Assembly (NCBI RefSeq): GCF_040659735.1
Contig: NZ_JBFANZ010000008.1
Location: 62,001-126,000 of the forward strand
Length of the DNA stretch: 64,000 nt
From: Micromonospora_I sp040659735
GTDB taxonomy: Bacteria > Actinomycetota > Actinomycetes > Mycobacteriales > Micromonosporaceae
Reading direction: 5' to 3'
Numbering within the stretch: position 1 is the stretch's first letter; the number at the start of each line of letters is the position of its first letter. Made by a program: the position numbers and the translations under genes. The notes below the pieces were generated by a model, which saw only the letters and a program-made list of their open reading frames with translations, was not told where the DNA came from and did no database searches. Shown here piece after piece: positions 1 through 8,296 of this stretch.

Positions 1-926
1 TCGAGCGCCGGCGGCGAGGCCGGCGACCCCGACTTGCCCAGCGTGCCGTCGTAGATCTTCTGCCAGGTGCCGTCGGCGAACGACGCGGCGAGCTGCGCGT
101 TGACGTAGTCACGCAGCGCCTTGTCGTCCTTGGGCAGGCCGATGCCGTACTTCTCGGTGCTGAACGGCTTGCCGACGACCTTCAGGTCGGTGCTGTTCTG
201 CGCGGCGTAGCCCTTGAGGATCGCGTCGTCGGTGGTGACGGCGTCGACCTTCTTGTCGAGCAGCTGCGACACGCACTCCGAGTAGGTGGCGAACTCGACG
301 ATGTTGTTCGCCTCGGTCAGGCCCTCGTCGCGCACCCGCTGGATCGGGGTGGAGCCCTTCGCGGAGCAGACCTTCTTGCCCTTGAGGGTCTCCTTGCCGG
401 TGATCGCCGACTCGTCCTTGCGGACCAGCAGGTCCTGACCGGCGACGAAGTACGGGCCGGCGAAGGAGATGTCGTTCTTACGCTTGTCGGTGATCGAGTA
501 GGTGCCGACGTAGTAGTTGATCTCGCCGCCCTTGATCGCCGTCTCGCGGTTGGCGGACGGGATCTCCTTGTACTCGATCTTCGCCGGGTCGACGCCGAGC
601 TTGCTGGCGATGAGCTGCGCGATCTCGATGTCGAAGCCGCACCGCTTGCCCTGGGCGTCCTTGTAGCCCAGGTTCGGCTGGTCGAACTTCACGCCGATGA
701 CGACCTTGCCGGCGCTCTTGATCTTGTCGTAGGTCGGGCTGCCGGTCAGGTCGACGCTGCTCGCCGGCGTGAACGTGGCACCCGAACTCTGGCAGGTGTC
801 GCCGTTCGCCGCGCCGGAACCGTTGCCGGCGTCGCTGGGGGCCGGCGTGCCCTCCTTGCCGCAGGCGGCGGCGGTCAGGGCGAGCGTCGCCATCAGGGTG
901 GCGGCGGCCACGCGTGTGATCCGCAT
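1..926 (-). CDS. gluB: Glutamate ABC transporter substrate-binding protein, C-terminus beyond window
   Basis: Lipid-anchored binding protein that would deliver glutamate (or a related polar amino acid) to an ABC importer. The ATG at 924-926 follows AAGGAG on the minus strand and begins MRITRVAAATLM, a signal peptide with a lipobox-like end (TAAACG, Cys about residue 22). Downstream are family-3 solute-binding motifs: KFDQPNLGYKD, CGFDIEIAQLIA, and INYYVGTYSIT. The reading frame is still open at base 1, so the last residues are missing; about 308 codons are present. It lies 62 bp downstream of gluA in the same direction, as in other actinobacterial glu operons, and the permease genes should lie beyond the left edge. 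The glutamate specificity is inferred from family and context. Confidence 0.9.
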   Translation of the reverse strand, partial: MRITRVAAATLMATLALTAAACGKEGTPAPSDAGNGSGAANGDTCQSSGATFTPASSVDLTGSPTYDKIKSAGKVVIGVKFDQPNLGYKDAQGKRCGFDIEIAQLIASKLGVDPAKIEYKEIPSANRETAIKGGEINYYVGTYSITDKRKNDISFAGPYFVAGQDLLVRKDESAITGKETLKGKKVCSAKGSTPIQRVRDEGLTEANNIVEFATYSECVSQLLDKKVDAVTTDDAILKGYAAQNSTDLKVVGKPFSTEKYGIGLPKDDKALRDYVNAQLAASFADGTWQKIYDGTLGKSGSPASPPAL

Positions 927-988
927 GTGTATCTCCTTCATCGATGGAGGCGCCGCGACGGCGGCGTGCTCCTGGGGGACGCCCGGTG

Positions 989-1741
989 CTAGTGCGTCAG
1001 GATCTTCGACAGGAAGTCCTTGGCCCGGTCGCTGCGCGGGTTTTCGAAGAACTCCGTCGGGGGAGCATCTTCGATCAGTTGGCCGTCGGCCATGAAGATG
1101 ACGCGATTGGCGGCGTGTCGGGCGAAGCCCATCTCGTGCGTCACCACGACCATCGTCATGCCCTCGCGGGCCAGCGACGTCATCACGTCGAGCACCTCGC
1201 CGACCATCTCCGGGTCGAGCGCGCTGGTCGGCTCGTCGAAGAGCATCGCCTTCGGCTGCATGGCCAGGGCCCGCGCGATCGCGGCGCGCTGCTGCTGGCC
1301 GCCGGAGAGCTGCGCGGGGTACTTCTCCGCCTGGCTGGCGATTCCGACCCGGTCGAGCAGCTGCATCGCCCGCTCCCGGACCACCGCCGGCTTCTCTTTG
1401 CGGACCTTGACGGGCCCGATCGTCACGTTCTCGAGGATCGACTTGTGCGCGAAGAGGTTGAAGGACTGGAACACCATCCCGACCTCGCTGCGCAGGCGCG
1501 CCAGCGCCCGCCCCTCGGCCGGCAGCGGCTGGCCGTCGAACACGATCGTGCCGGAGTTGATCGGCTCCAAGCGGTTGATCGCCCGGCAGAGGGTGGACTT
1601 GCCGGACCCGGAGGGACCGATCACGACCACGACCTCGCCCCGCTCGATGGAAAGATCAACGTCTTTCAGCACGTGCAACGGGCCGAACCACTTGTTGACC
1701 CCGTCGAGCACGATGAGCGGCCCACCCGTCGTCACCGTCAT
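989..1741 (-). CDS. gluA: Glutamate ABC transporter ATP-binding protein
   Basis: ATPase subunit of a polar amino acid importer, acting at the inner face of the membrane. The 250-residue chain has Walker A (GPSGSGKST, about residues 36-44), the ABC signature LSGGQQQR, Walker B (MLFDEPTSALDP) and the H-loop (VVTHEMGF). Length and motifs are typical of the GlnQ/GluA family. The open frame extends upstream to 1948, but family length and the usual start just before the first beta strand favour the ATG at 1741 (MTVTTGG). The ribosome site there is weak. The gene heads an operon with the binding-protein gene and is divergent from the hypothetical gene at 1881. Confidence 0.92.
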   Translation of the reverse strand: MTVTTGGPLIVLDGVNKWFGPLHVLKDVDLSIERGEVVVVIGPSGSGKSTLCRAINRLEPINSGTIVFDGQPLPAEGRALARLRSEVGMVFQSFNLFAHKSILENVTIGPVKVRKEKPAVVRERAMQLLDRVGIASQAEKYPAQLSGGQQQRAAIARALAMQPKAMLFDEPTSALDPEMVGEVLDVMTSLAREGMTMVVVTHEMGFARHAANRVIFMADGQLIEDAPPTEFFENPRSDRAKDFLSKILTH

Positions 1742-1880
1742 CCACCGTCCCTGTCGTGCGAATTGGTCGAGGTCGTCTCGCATCTGCTCCGCCACTTTAG
1801 GCGGGCGGTGATACGAGATTGCAACTCTGATGGTCACGGAGAGGTAACACACGCCTCGTGCGGCCCGCGAGCCGGTCACC

Positions 1881-2390
1881 ATGGGTTGTATGCCGACATT
1901 CACCGCCCCCGCGGCCCTGTGGAACTGGACGATCGAGGTGCCCGTCACCGAGACGGAGGTCCACCGGGCCTTGGTGGCGGTGCTCGGCCGTCCCGTGCTG
2001 CCCCTCTCGGGCGCCGACCCGGACCTCCTCCCGTCCGAGGCCGTGTTCTGCGACGTGTGGCAGCGGCCGGGTGACTTCCCGACCTCGGTCGACTGCTACC
2101 GGGCCCCCGTTCAACCCGCCGAGACGATGGTGGTCGCCGCCTTCGCCGGCCAGATCGGCGAGCGCTGCCTCGTACCGGACGACACCGTCAATCCGGGACG
2201 ATTCCTCCTGGTCAACCCGGACGGCACCGTCCGGCCGGTGCATCTCGACGTCGAGGACACCGACGACGGCGAGGTGTTGAGCAACCTGCGCCTCTGCACC
2301 GCTTCCGACCCGTGGTGCCGGGAATGGGAGCAGTGCGCTCAGTCGCGCTGGGCGCCCGACTCGGTCGTCCCGGCGCCGGCCGCCGCCTGA
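1881..2390 (+). CDS. Conserved hypothetical protein, 169 aa
   Basis: No family was recognised. The soluble 169-residue protein begins MGCMPTFTAPAALWNWTIEV, has no signal peptide or membrane segment, and carries a Trp/Cys-rich C-terminal stretch (DPWCREWEQCAQ). Codon positions show the G/C third-base bias of real genes here. The ATG at 1881 follows a modest GA-rich stretch; an in-frame ATG at 1890 is an alternative. The gene is divergent from gluA, and its 3' end overlaps the 3' end of the convergent DUF2277 gene by 52 bp. Confidence 0.7.
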   Translation: MGCMPTFTAPAALWNWTIEVPVTETEVHRALVAVLGRPVLPLSGADPDLLPSEAVFCDVWQRPGDFPTSVDCYRAPVQPAETMVVAAFAGQIGERCLVPDDTVNPGRFLLVNPDGTVRPVHLDVEDTDDGEVLSNLRLCTASDPWCREWEQCAQSRWAPDSVVPAPAAA

Positions 2391-2599
2391 CGTCCACCCC
2401 GCACGACAAGCTGGTCGAGCAGGGTCCGGGTCGCGTCGGCGACGGCGGCCACGGCCGTCTGGAACGCCTCGGCGTTATGGGCGGCCGGGGCGCGGAAGCC
2501 GGAGATCTTCCGCACATACTGCAACGCGGCGGCCTCGATCTGCTCCGGCGTGACACTGTCGACGTACGGCTCGCGCAACGTCATGATGCTGCGGCACAT
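2339..2599 (-). CDS. DUF2277 domain-containing protein
   Basis: Small 86-residue protein of unknown function. The start MCRSIMTLREPYVDSVT and the core block YVRKISGFRAPAAHNAEAF match the DUF2277 family almost end to end. The ATG at 2597-2599 follows GGAGGAGCC on the minus strand; the frame upstream of it has no family similarity. The last 17 codons overlap the end of the hypothetical gene on the plus strand. It is divergent from miaB, with only 46 bp between the two starts. Confidence 0.85.
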   Translation of the reverse strand: MCRSIMTLREPYVDSVTPEQIEAAALQYVRKISGFRAPAAHNAEAFQTAVAAVADATRTLLDQLVVRGGRQAAAGAGTTESGAQRD

Positions 2600-2645
2600 G
2601 GCTCCTCCAGCTCCTCGGGATGGCCCGGATACTCTGGTGACAATC

Positions 2646-4139
2646 ATGACTACCGCAGCCGAGAGCAGCCTGTCCCGCACCTACCAGGTGCGCACCTACG
2701 GCTGCCAGATGAACGTGCACGACTCCGAGCGGATCTCCGGCCTGCTGGAGCAGGCGGGCTACGTACGCGCGGCCACCTCCGATGATCCGGACGTGGTGGT
2801 CTTCAACACCTGCGCCGTACGCGAGAACGCCGACAACCGCCTCTACGGCAACCTCGGGCACCTGCGGCCGGTGAAGGACAAGCACCCGGGCATGCAGATC
2901 GCGGTCGGCGGCTGCCTGGCCCAGAAGGACCGCGGCGAGATCGTCCGCAAGGCGCCCTGGGTGGACGTGGTCTTCGGCACCCACAACATCGGGTCGCTGC
3001 CGGCACTGCTGGAACGCGCCCGGCACAACGCCGCCGCCGAGGTGGAGATCCTCGAATCGCTGGAGGTCTTCCCGTCGACGCTGCCGACCCGCCGCGAGTC
3101 GACGTACGCCGGCTGGGTGTCGATCTCGGTCGGCTGCAACAACACCTGCACCTTCTGCATCGTGCCGTCGCTGCGCGGCACGGAGAAGGACCGCCGTCCG
3201 GGCGACATTCTCGCCGAGGTGCGCGCGCTGGTCGCCGAGGGCGTCCTGGAGGTGACGCTGCTCGGGCAGAACGTCAACTCGTACGGCGTCGAGTTCGGCG
3301 ACCGGCTGGCGTTCGGCAAGCTGCTGCGCGCGTGCGGTGACGTGGAGGGGCTGGAACGGGTCCGCTTCACCAGCCCGCACCCCAGGGACTTCACCGAGGA
3401 CGTGATCGCCGCGATGGCCGAGACCCCCAACGTCTGCCACTCGCTGCACATGCCGCTGCAGTCCGGCTCCGACGACGTGCTGCGGGCGATGCGCCGCTCC
3501 TACCGCGCCGACCGCTACCTCGGGATCATCGAGAAGGTCCGGGCCGCCATGCCGGACGCCGCGATCACCACCGACATCATCGTCGGCTTCCCCGGCGAGA
3601 CGGAGGCGGACTTCGTCCGCACCCTCGACGTCGTGCGGGAGGCGCGCTTCTCCTCCGCGTTCACCTTCCAGTACTCCAAGCGCCCCGGCACGCCGGCCGC
3701 CACGATGGACGGCCAGCTTCCCAAGCAGGTCGTGCAGGAGCGGTACGAGCGGCTGATCGCCACGGTCGAGGAGATCAGCTGGGCGGAGAACAAGAAGCTC
3801 GTCGGGGAGACCGTGGAGGTGCTGGTCGCCCTCGGGGAGGGGCGCAAGGACCAGCGCACCGGCCGGATGTCGGGGCGTGCCCGCGACGGACGGCTGGTCC
3901 ACTTCGACGCCGGATCCTACGACGGAGAGGTCCGGCCGGGCGACATCGTGCACGCCACCGTCACCTACGCCGCCCCGCACCACCTCAACGCCGACGACGA
4001 GCCGGTCTCGCACCGCCGGACGCGCGCCGGCGACGCCTACGAGGCGGGAGTCGCTCCGCGTACGCCCGGGGTGCTGCTCGGGCTGCCCACGCTCGGCGCG
4101 CCGCCGGCCGCGCCCGCGTCGGCCTGCGGCTGCGACTGA
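2646..4139 (+). CDS. miaB: tRNA-2-methylthio-N6-dimethylallyladenosine synthase
   Basis: Radical-SAM methylthiotransferase that adds a 2-methylthio group to N6-isopentenyl-A37 of tRNAs reading UNN codons, completing the modification begun by MiaA. The 497 residues contain the N-terminal UPF0004 domain with cluster cysteines (YGCQMN, FNTCAV, GGCLAQ). The radical-SAM motif CNNTCTFC follows at about residues 163-170, then a C-terminal TRAM-like domain (VEVLVALGEGRK...DGRLVHF). Length is normal for the family. The ATG at 2646 has a poor ribosome site, but the protein then begins just before the conserved RTYQVRTYGCQMN block. miaA lies 2.3 kb downstream. Confidence 0.95.
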   Translation: MTTAAESSLSRTYQVRTYGCQMNVHDSERISGLLEQAGYVRAATSDDPDVVVFNTCAVRENADNRLYGNLGHLRPVKDKHPGMQIAVGGCLAQKDRGEIVRKAPWVDVVFGTHNIGSLPALLERARHNAAAEVEILESLEVFPSTLPTRRESTYAGWVSISVGCNNTCTFCIVPSLRGTEKDRRPGDILAEVRALVAEGVLEVTLLGQNVNSYGVEFGDRLAFGKLLRACGDVEGLERVRFTSPHPRDFTEDVIAAMAETPNVCHSLHMPLQSGSDDVLRAMRRSYRADRYLGIIEKVRAAMPDAAITTDIIVGFPGETEADFVRTLDVVREARFSSAFTFQYSKRPGTPAATMDGQLPKQVVQERYERLIATVEEISWAENKKLVGETVEVLVALGEGRKDQRTGRMSGRARDGRLVHFDAGSYDGEVRPGDIVHATVTYAAPHHLNADDEPVSHRRTRAGDAYEAGVAPRTPGVLLGLPTLGAPPAAPASACGCD

Positions 4140-4156
4140 CGCGACCACGACGACAA

Positions 4157-4186
4157 GGGCCCCTGCTCCACGCGGAGCAGGGGCCC
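4157..4186. terminator. Bidirectional terminator hairpin between miaB and the DUF349 gene
   Basis: A perfect 13-bp inverted repeat (gggcccctgctcc with ggagcaggggccc) closes on the 4-base loop acgc. It lies 18 bp past the miaB stop and 16 bp past the stop of the convergent DUF349 gene. There is no long T-tract, as is usual for high-GC actinobacteria. Confidence 0.85.
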
Positions 4187-4201
4187 AATCTGTCGTGCCA
4201 G

Positions 4202-5410
4202 CTAGCTGGCCTGCTCGGCGAGCTGCAGGAACTGCCGCTTGGAAGCGAGTGCCTGCTCGGCCTCGCGGATCCGCTTGGCGTCGCCGGCCGCCTGCGCCCG
4301 TGCCAGCCGCTGTTCGGCCTCGGCGACCTGCTCGCGCATCTGCACGAGGAGCGGGTTGGCGGAGGGCTCGGTGCGCCGCCAGGCGGAGTCCATCGCCTGA
4401 CGCAGCTTCTCTTCCACCGCGCGGAACCGCCGGTCGAGGGTGGTCGCCGCCTCCCGGGGCACCCGACCCGCGTCGTGCCACTGCCCCTGGATCTCGCGGA
4501 ACTTCGCCTGCGCGCCCCGCGGGTCGGTGTCGACGTCGAGCGCCTCCGCCTCGGCGAGCAGCGCCTGCTTGCGGTCCAGGTTGCCCTTCTGTTCGGCGTC
4601 CCGCGCCGAGAAGACCTCGCTGCGCCGGGAGAAGAACGCGTCCTGGGCGGCGCGGAACCGTTCCCAGAGCTTCTGCTCGGCCTCCTTGGAGGCGCGCGGC
4701 GCGACCTTCCACTCGCCCATCAGGTCCTTGAGCCGGTTGGCCGTGGCCGCCCAGTCGGTCGAGTCGGCCAGCGCCTCGGCCTCCTTGACCAGGTCCTCCT
4801 TGGCGCCCTGGGCCTGCTTGCGCTGCGCGTCGAGAGTCGCGAAGTGGGCACCGCGCCGGCGGGTGAAGCCGTCGCGGGCGGCGGCGAACCGCTTCCACAG
4901 CTCACCGTCGGCCTTCTTCTCGACTCCGCGGATGGTCTTCCACTCGTCGAGGATCTCTTTCAGCCGGTCGCCCGCGGTCTTCCAGCCGGTCGACTCGGCC
5001 GCCAGCTTCTCGGCCTCCTCGACCAGCGCCGTCTTGCGCGCCAGGGCCTCGGTGCGGGCGGCCTCCTTGGCCGCCTTGGCCTCGCCGGCCTTCTCCTCGG
5101 CCACGGCGGTGAGCTTGTCGAGCCGCGCGGCGAGCATGTCGATGTCGCCGACCACGTGCGCCTCGGCCAGTGACGACCGCAGCCGGCGGATGGTCGACAG
5201 CGAGTGCGCCGCGTCCGCCGCGCCGGAGTTGAGGCGCGCCTCGGTGAGGTTGACCTCGGTGACCAGGTCGGCGAAGCGGCGGGCGAAGTGCGCCAAGCCC
5301 TCCTCCGGCGCCCCTGCCTGCCAGGAACCGACCACGCGCTCGCCCTCGGCCGTCTTGACGTAGACCGTGCCGTCCGCGTCGACCCGCCCGAAGGCTGTCC
5401 AGTCGCTCAT
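4202..5410 (-). CDS. DUF349 domain-containing coiled-coil protein
   Basis: Cytoplasmic 402-residue protein built from repeated DUF349 helical units of about 70 residues (WKTAGDRLKEILDEWKTI, WAATANRLKDLMGEWKV, GAQAKFREIQGQWHDAG). It ends in a charged, Ala/Glu-rich coiled coil. The N-terminus MSDWTAFGRVDADGTVYVKT has a short beta-rich segment before the repeats. Actinobacteria commonly carry this gene beside miaB. Its biochemical role is not established, and none is evident here. The ATG at 5410 begins the conserved N-terminus. Confidence 0.9.
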   Translation of the reverse strand: MSDWTAFGRVDADGTVYVKTAEGERVVGSWQAGAPEEGLAHFARRFADLVTEVNLTEARLNSGAADAAHSLSTIRRLRSSLAEAHVVGDIDMLAARLDKLTAVAEEKAGEAKAAKEAARTEALARKTALVEEAEKLAAESTGWKTAGDRLKEILDEWKTIRGVEKKADGELWKRFAAARDGFTRRRGAHFATLDAQRKQAQGAKEDLVKEAEALADSTDWAATANRLKDLMGEWKVAPRASKEAEQKLWERFRAAQDAFFSRRSEVFSARDAEQKGNLDRKQALLAEAEALDVDTDPRGAQAKFREIQGQWHDAGRVPREAATTLDRRFRAVEEKLRQAMDSAWRRTEPSANPLLVQMREQVAEAEQRLARAQAAGDAKRIREAEQALASKRQFLQLAEQAS

Positions 5411-5615
5411 GTGCTCATCCTCGTTCTCCCGGCGCCGCCGGACGGGGGTCCCCCGGCGAGCGCCGCCACAGCGCAGAAGTTTCTCCCGGCATTGTCACAG
5501 GTCCCACCCGGTCCGCGTCGAGCGCCTATCGCCGACCGTGACCATACGGTGTCCTTGGGACGCGGGACCTGAGGTGGCAGCGGGTGTAAAGTCCCCTGCC
5601 GGCTACCGTGGGGCC

Positions 5616-6401
5616 GTGCCTCTGGTCGCCGCCGCAGTCTGCCCGCATCCGCCCATGATCGTGCCGGAGCTCGCGGCCGGCGCCGCCGCCGAGTTCGACG
5701 AGCTTCGAGCCGCCTGTGACGCCGCGCTGGCGCGGCTGGCCGACTCCCGCGCCCGCACCCTCGTCGTGATCGGCGTCGACGAGCGCGAGCACGAATACAC
5801 GTTTCCCTTCCGCGGCTCCCTCCGCCCGTGGGGACTGCCGCTCGACGTGCACCTCGGGCCGCCGTCGGCGGGCCCGCCGACCGAGCCGCTCCCGCTCAGC
5901 CTGACCATCGGCGCCTGGCTGGTGGGGCGCGGATTCACACCCGCCCAGCCGGTCACCTACCGGATGGCGACGGTTCGCCGCGACGCAGCGCCCGCGGACT
6001 GCGCCGAATTCGGTCGGCAGCTCGACGCCGACGAGCCCTGGGCGCTGCTCGTGATGGGTGACGGGTCCGCCTGCCGCGGAGAAAAATCACCGGGGTACGA
6101 CGACCCGCGCGCGCAGCCGTACGACGACGGGGTTGCCGCAGCCCTCGCCTGCGCGGACGCCGCCGCCCTGCGCGACCTGGACCTCCGTCTCTCGGCGGAG
6201 CTGATGGTGGCCGGCCGCGCGCCGTGGCAGGTGCTCGCCGGCGCGGCGGAGGCGGCCGGCGGCGAGTGGCGCGGCGCGCTCTCCTATCACGCCGCGCCCT
6301 ACGGGGTGGCCTACTTCGTCGCGAGCTGGAGCAGGATCCCGGAGAGCGCGAGGAGTGAGCTTGCGAGCCCCGCAGTCGCGAACGGAAGGCAGGCACAGTG
6401 A
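5616..6401 (+). CDS. Class III extradiol dioxygenase-like (LigB-fold) protein
   Basis: 261-residue protein resembling the catalytic LigB subunit fold of protocatechuate dioxygenases. It begins VPLVAAAVCPHPPMIVPELA, with the CPHPP motif near the expected metal site. LVVIGVDEREH and VMGDGSACRGEKSPGY follow. The GTG at 5616 fits the family start; the open frame before it has poor codon bias. It overlaps miaA by 4 bp and so heads a miaA-dapF operon, the same neighbour found in mycobacteria. No aromatic-degradation genes lie nearby, so a ring-cleavage role should not be assumed. Confidence 0.82.
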   Translation: MPLVAAAVCPHPPMIVPELAAGAAAEFDELRAACDAALARLADSRARTLVVIGVDEREHEYTFPFRGSLRPWGLPLDVHLGPPSAGPPTEPLPLSLTIGAWLVGRGFTPAQPVTYRMATVRRDAAPADCAEFGRQLDADEPWALLVMGDGSACRGEKSPGYDDPRAQPYDDGVAAALACADAAALRDLDLRLSAELMVAGRAPWQVLAGAAEAAGGEWRGALSYHAAPYGVAYFVASWSRIPESARSELASPAVANGRQAQ

Positions 6402-7303
6402 CGGTCATCGCGGTCGTCGGCCCGACCGCCGCCGGCAAGTCGGCGCTGAGCATCGCGCTCGCGCACGCCCTCGACGGCGAGGTGGTGAACGCCGACTCGA
6501 TGCAGCTCTACCAGGGGATGGACATCGGCACGGCGAAGCTGACCCCGGACGAGCGCGAAGGGGTGCCGCACCACCTGCTCGACATCTGGCCGGTGACCGA
6601 ACCGGCCAGCGTGGCGGAGTACCAGCGGCTGGCGCGCGCCGCGATCGACGGCATTCGGGCCCGTGGCCGGGTGCCGCTGCTGGTCGGCGGCTCCGGTCTC
6701 TACGTCCGGGCGGTGCTGGAGGAGTTCGAGTTCCCCGGCACCGATCCGGTGCTGCGGGCCCGGCTGGAGGCCGAACTCGCGGCGGTCGGTCCGGCGCCGC
6801 TGCACGCCCGGCTCCGCGAGGCCGACCCGGCCGCCGCGGCGAGCATCCTGCCCGGTAACGGGCGGCGCATCGTCCGTGCCCTCGAAGTGATCGAGCTGAC
6901 CGGCGCGCCCTTCGCCGCCTCGCTGCCGGCTCCCCGGCCGTACTACGACGCGGTGCAGATCGGCGTCGACCTCGCCACCGACCTCCTCGACGAGCGGATC
7001 GCGACCCGGGTCGACCGGATGTGGGCGGCGGGGCTGGTCGCGGAGGTGCGGGAGCTGACCGGAGCGGGGCTGCGCGAGGGGCGTACGGCCAGCCGCGCCC
7101 TCGGCTACCAGCAGGTGCTCCGCTGTCTCGACGGAAGTTGGTCGGAGGAGGAGGCACGCGCCGAGACCGTCCGCGCCACCCGCCGGTTCGTCCGCCGCCA
7201 GCGCTCCTGGTTCCGCCGCGACCCCCGCATCGTCTGGCTCGACTCCGCCGCCACCGACTTCGTCGGGGCCGCCCTGCGGGCCTGCGCCGGCACTCGGGAA
7301 TGA
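6398..7303 (+). CDS. miaA: tRNA dimethylallyltransferase
   Basis: Transfers the dimethylallyl group from DMAPP to N6 of A37 in tRNAs for UNN codons, producing the substrate of MiaB. The 301-residue protein has the P-loop GPTAAGKS at residues 8-15, the conserved NADSMQLYQGMDIGTAK, and the VGGSGLYVRA block. The GTG start at 6398 overlaps the preceding stop codon (GTGA), implying translational coupling. The stop codon in turn overlaps the dapF start (ATGA). Confidence 0.96.
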   Translation: MTVIAVVGPTAAGKSALSIALAHALDGEVVNADSMQLYQGMDIGTAKLTPDEREGVPHHLLDIWPVTEPASVAEYQRLARAAIDGIRARGRVPLLVGGSGLYVRAVLEEFEFPGTDPVLRARLEAELAAVGPAPLHARLREADPAAAASILPGNGRRIVRALEVIELTGAPFAASLPAPRPYYDAVQIGVDLATDLLDERIATRVDRMWAAGLVAEVRELTGAGLREGRTASRALGYQQVLRCLDGSWSEEEARAETVRATRRFVRRQRSWFRRDPRIVWLDSAATDFVGAALRACAGTRE

Positions 7304-8157
7304 TGGGTGACGTGCAGTTCATCAAAGGCCATGGCACCGGCAACGACTTCGTGATCCTGCCCGACCCGGCGGGTGAGCTCCCGCTGACCCCGTCGCTCGT
7401 GGCGGCGCTCTGCGACCGGCGGCGCGGGATCGGCGCGGACGGCGTGCTGCGGGTCGTCCGGGCGGCGGACCATCCCGACGCGACCGGTTACGCGGGCGAG
7501 GCCGAGTGGTTCATGGACTACTGGAACGCCGACGGGTCGTTCGCCGAGATGTGCGGCAACGGGGTGCGGGTCTTCACCCGCTACCTGGACTCGATCGGGG
7601 TGCGCGGGACGGCTGAAGGGTTGCCGGTCGCCACCCGGGCCGGCGTCGTGCGCGCGCTGGTCGGGCCGGAGTCCATCTCCGTCGACATGGGCAAACTTCG
7701 GGTGTACGACACGAGCACCGCGACCATCGGCGGTCTGACGATCCCCGGCGTGGCGGTCGACTGCGGCAACCCGCATCTGGTGTGCGCCCTGCCGGCCGGC
7801 CTCGACCTGGACGGCCTGGATCTGACCCGCTCGCCCGGATTCGACCCGACGCTCTTCCCGGCCGGCGTCAACGTCGAGTTCGTCGCACCGGCCGACGCGG
7901 TCGACGGCGTCGACCTGCACGTGCGGATGCGGGTCTACGAGCGCGGGTCGGCGGAGACGCTCTCCTGTGGCACCGGGACATGCGCGGTGGCGGCGGTCGC
8001 GCTCCGCGACGCCGGCCTCGACGGGGGAGTGGTGGCGGTCGACGTGCCCGGTGGGCGGCTGACCGTCACCCTCGACGCCGAGAGCTGTTGGCTCGCCGGT
8101 CCGGCCGTGCTGGTGGCGTACGGCGAGGTCGACATCGCCACGCTGCAGTCCCACTGA
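7300..8157 (+). CDS. dapF: Diaminopimelate epimerase
   Basis: Cofactor-independent enzyme converting LL- to meso-diaminopimelate for peptidoglycan and lysine synthesis. The 285-residue chain starts MMGDVQFIKGHGTGNDF. Both active-site cysteines are visible, in MCGNGVR (about residue 85) and LSCGTGTC (about residue 223). The ATG at 7300 overlaps the miaA stop by 4 bp; the next ATG at 7303 is equally possible. It is the last gene of the operon and is followed by a large palindromic repeat. Confidence 0.96.
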   Translation: MMGDVQFIKGHGTGNDFVILPDPAGELPLTPSLVAALCDRRRGIGADGVLRVVRAADHPDATGYAGEAEWFMDYWNADGSFAEMCGNGVRVFTRYLDSIGVRGTAEGLPVATRAGVVRALVGPESISVDMGKLRVYDTSTATIGGLTIPGVAVDCGNPHLVCALPAGLDLDGLDLTRSPGFDPTLFPAGVNVEFVAPADAVDGVDLHVRMRVYERGSAETLSCGTGTCAVAAVALRDAGLDGGVVAVDVPGGRLTVTLDAESCWLAGPAVLVAYGEVDIATLQSH

Positions 8158-8187
8158 CGCGTCTGCGCCAATCACTGACCTGCGCGC

Positions 8188-8296
8188 CGATCAAGGACCT
8201 CCGCGTCGATCAAGGACGTATTCGCGTGCAACGATCTTCAATCGTGTGAATACGTCCTTGATCGACGGGTAAGTCCTTGATCGACGGGCGGAGGTC
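8188..8296. repeat. Nested palindromic repeat at convergent gene ends, copy 1
   Basis: The core inverted repeat has 20-base arms at 8204-8223 (cgtcgatcaaggacgtattc) and 8248-8267, with a 24-base loop. Outside it the unit ccttgatcgacggg is repeated in tandem (8256-8269, 8276-8289), and gacctccg at 8196-8203 pairs with cggaggtc at 8289-8296. It fills the gap between the convergent dapF and malic enzyme genes. The same core recurs at 36799-36862. It probably ends transcription from both sides. Confidence 0.85.

Noticed and set aside
2475..4898. Very long minus-strand open frame across miaB and the DUF349 gene
   Set aside because: It is an Arg/Gly/Pro-rich shadow with no family similarity, produced by high GC, and overlaps two well-supported genes.
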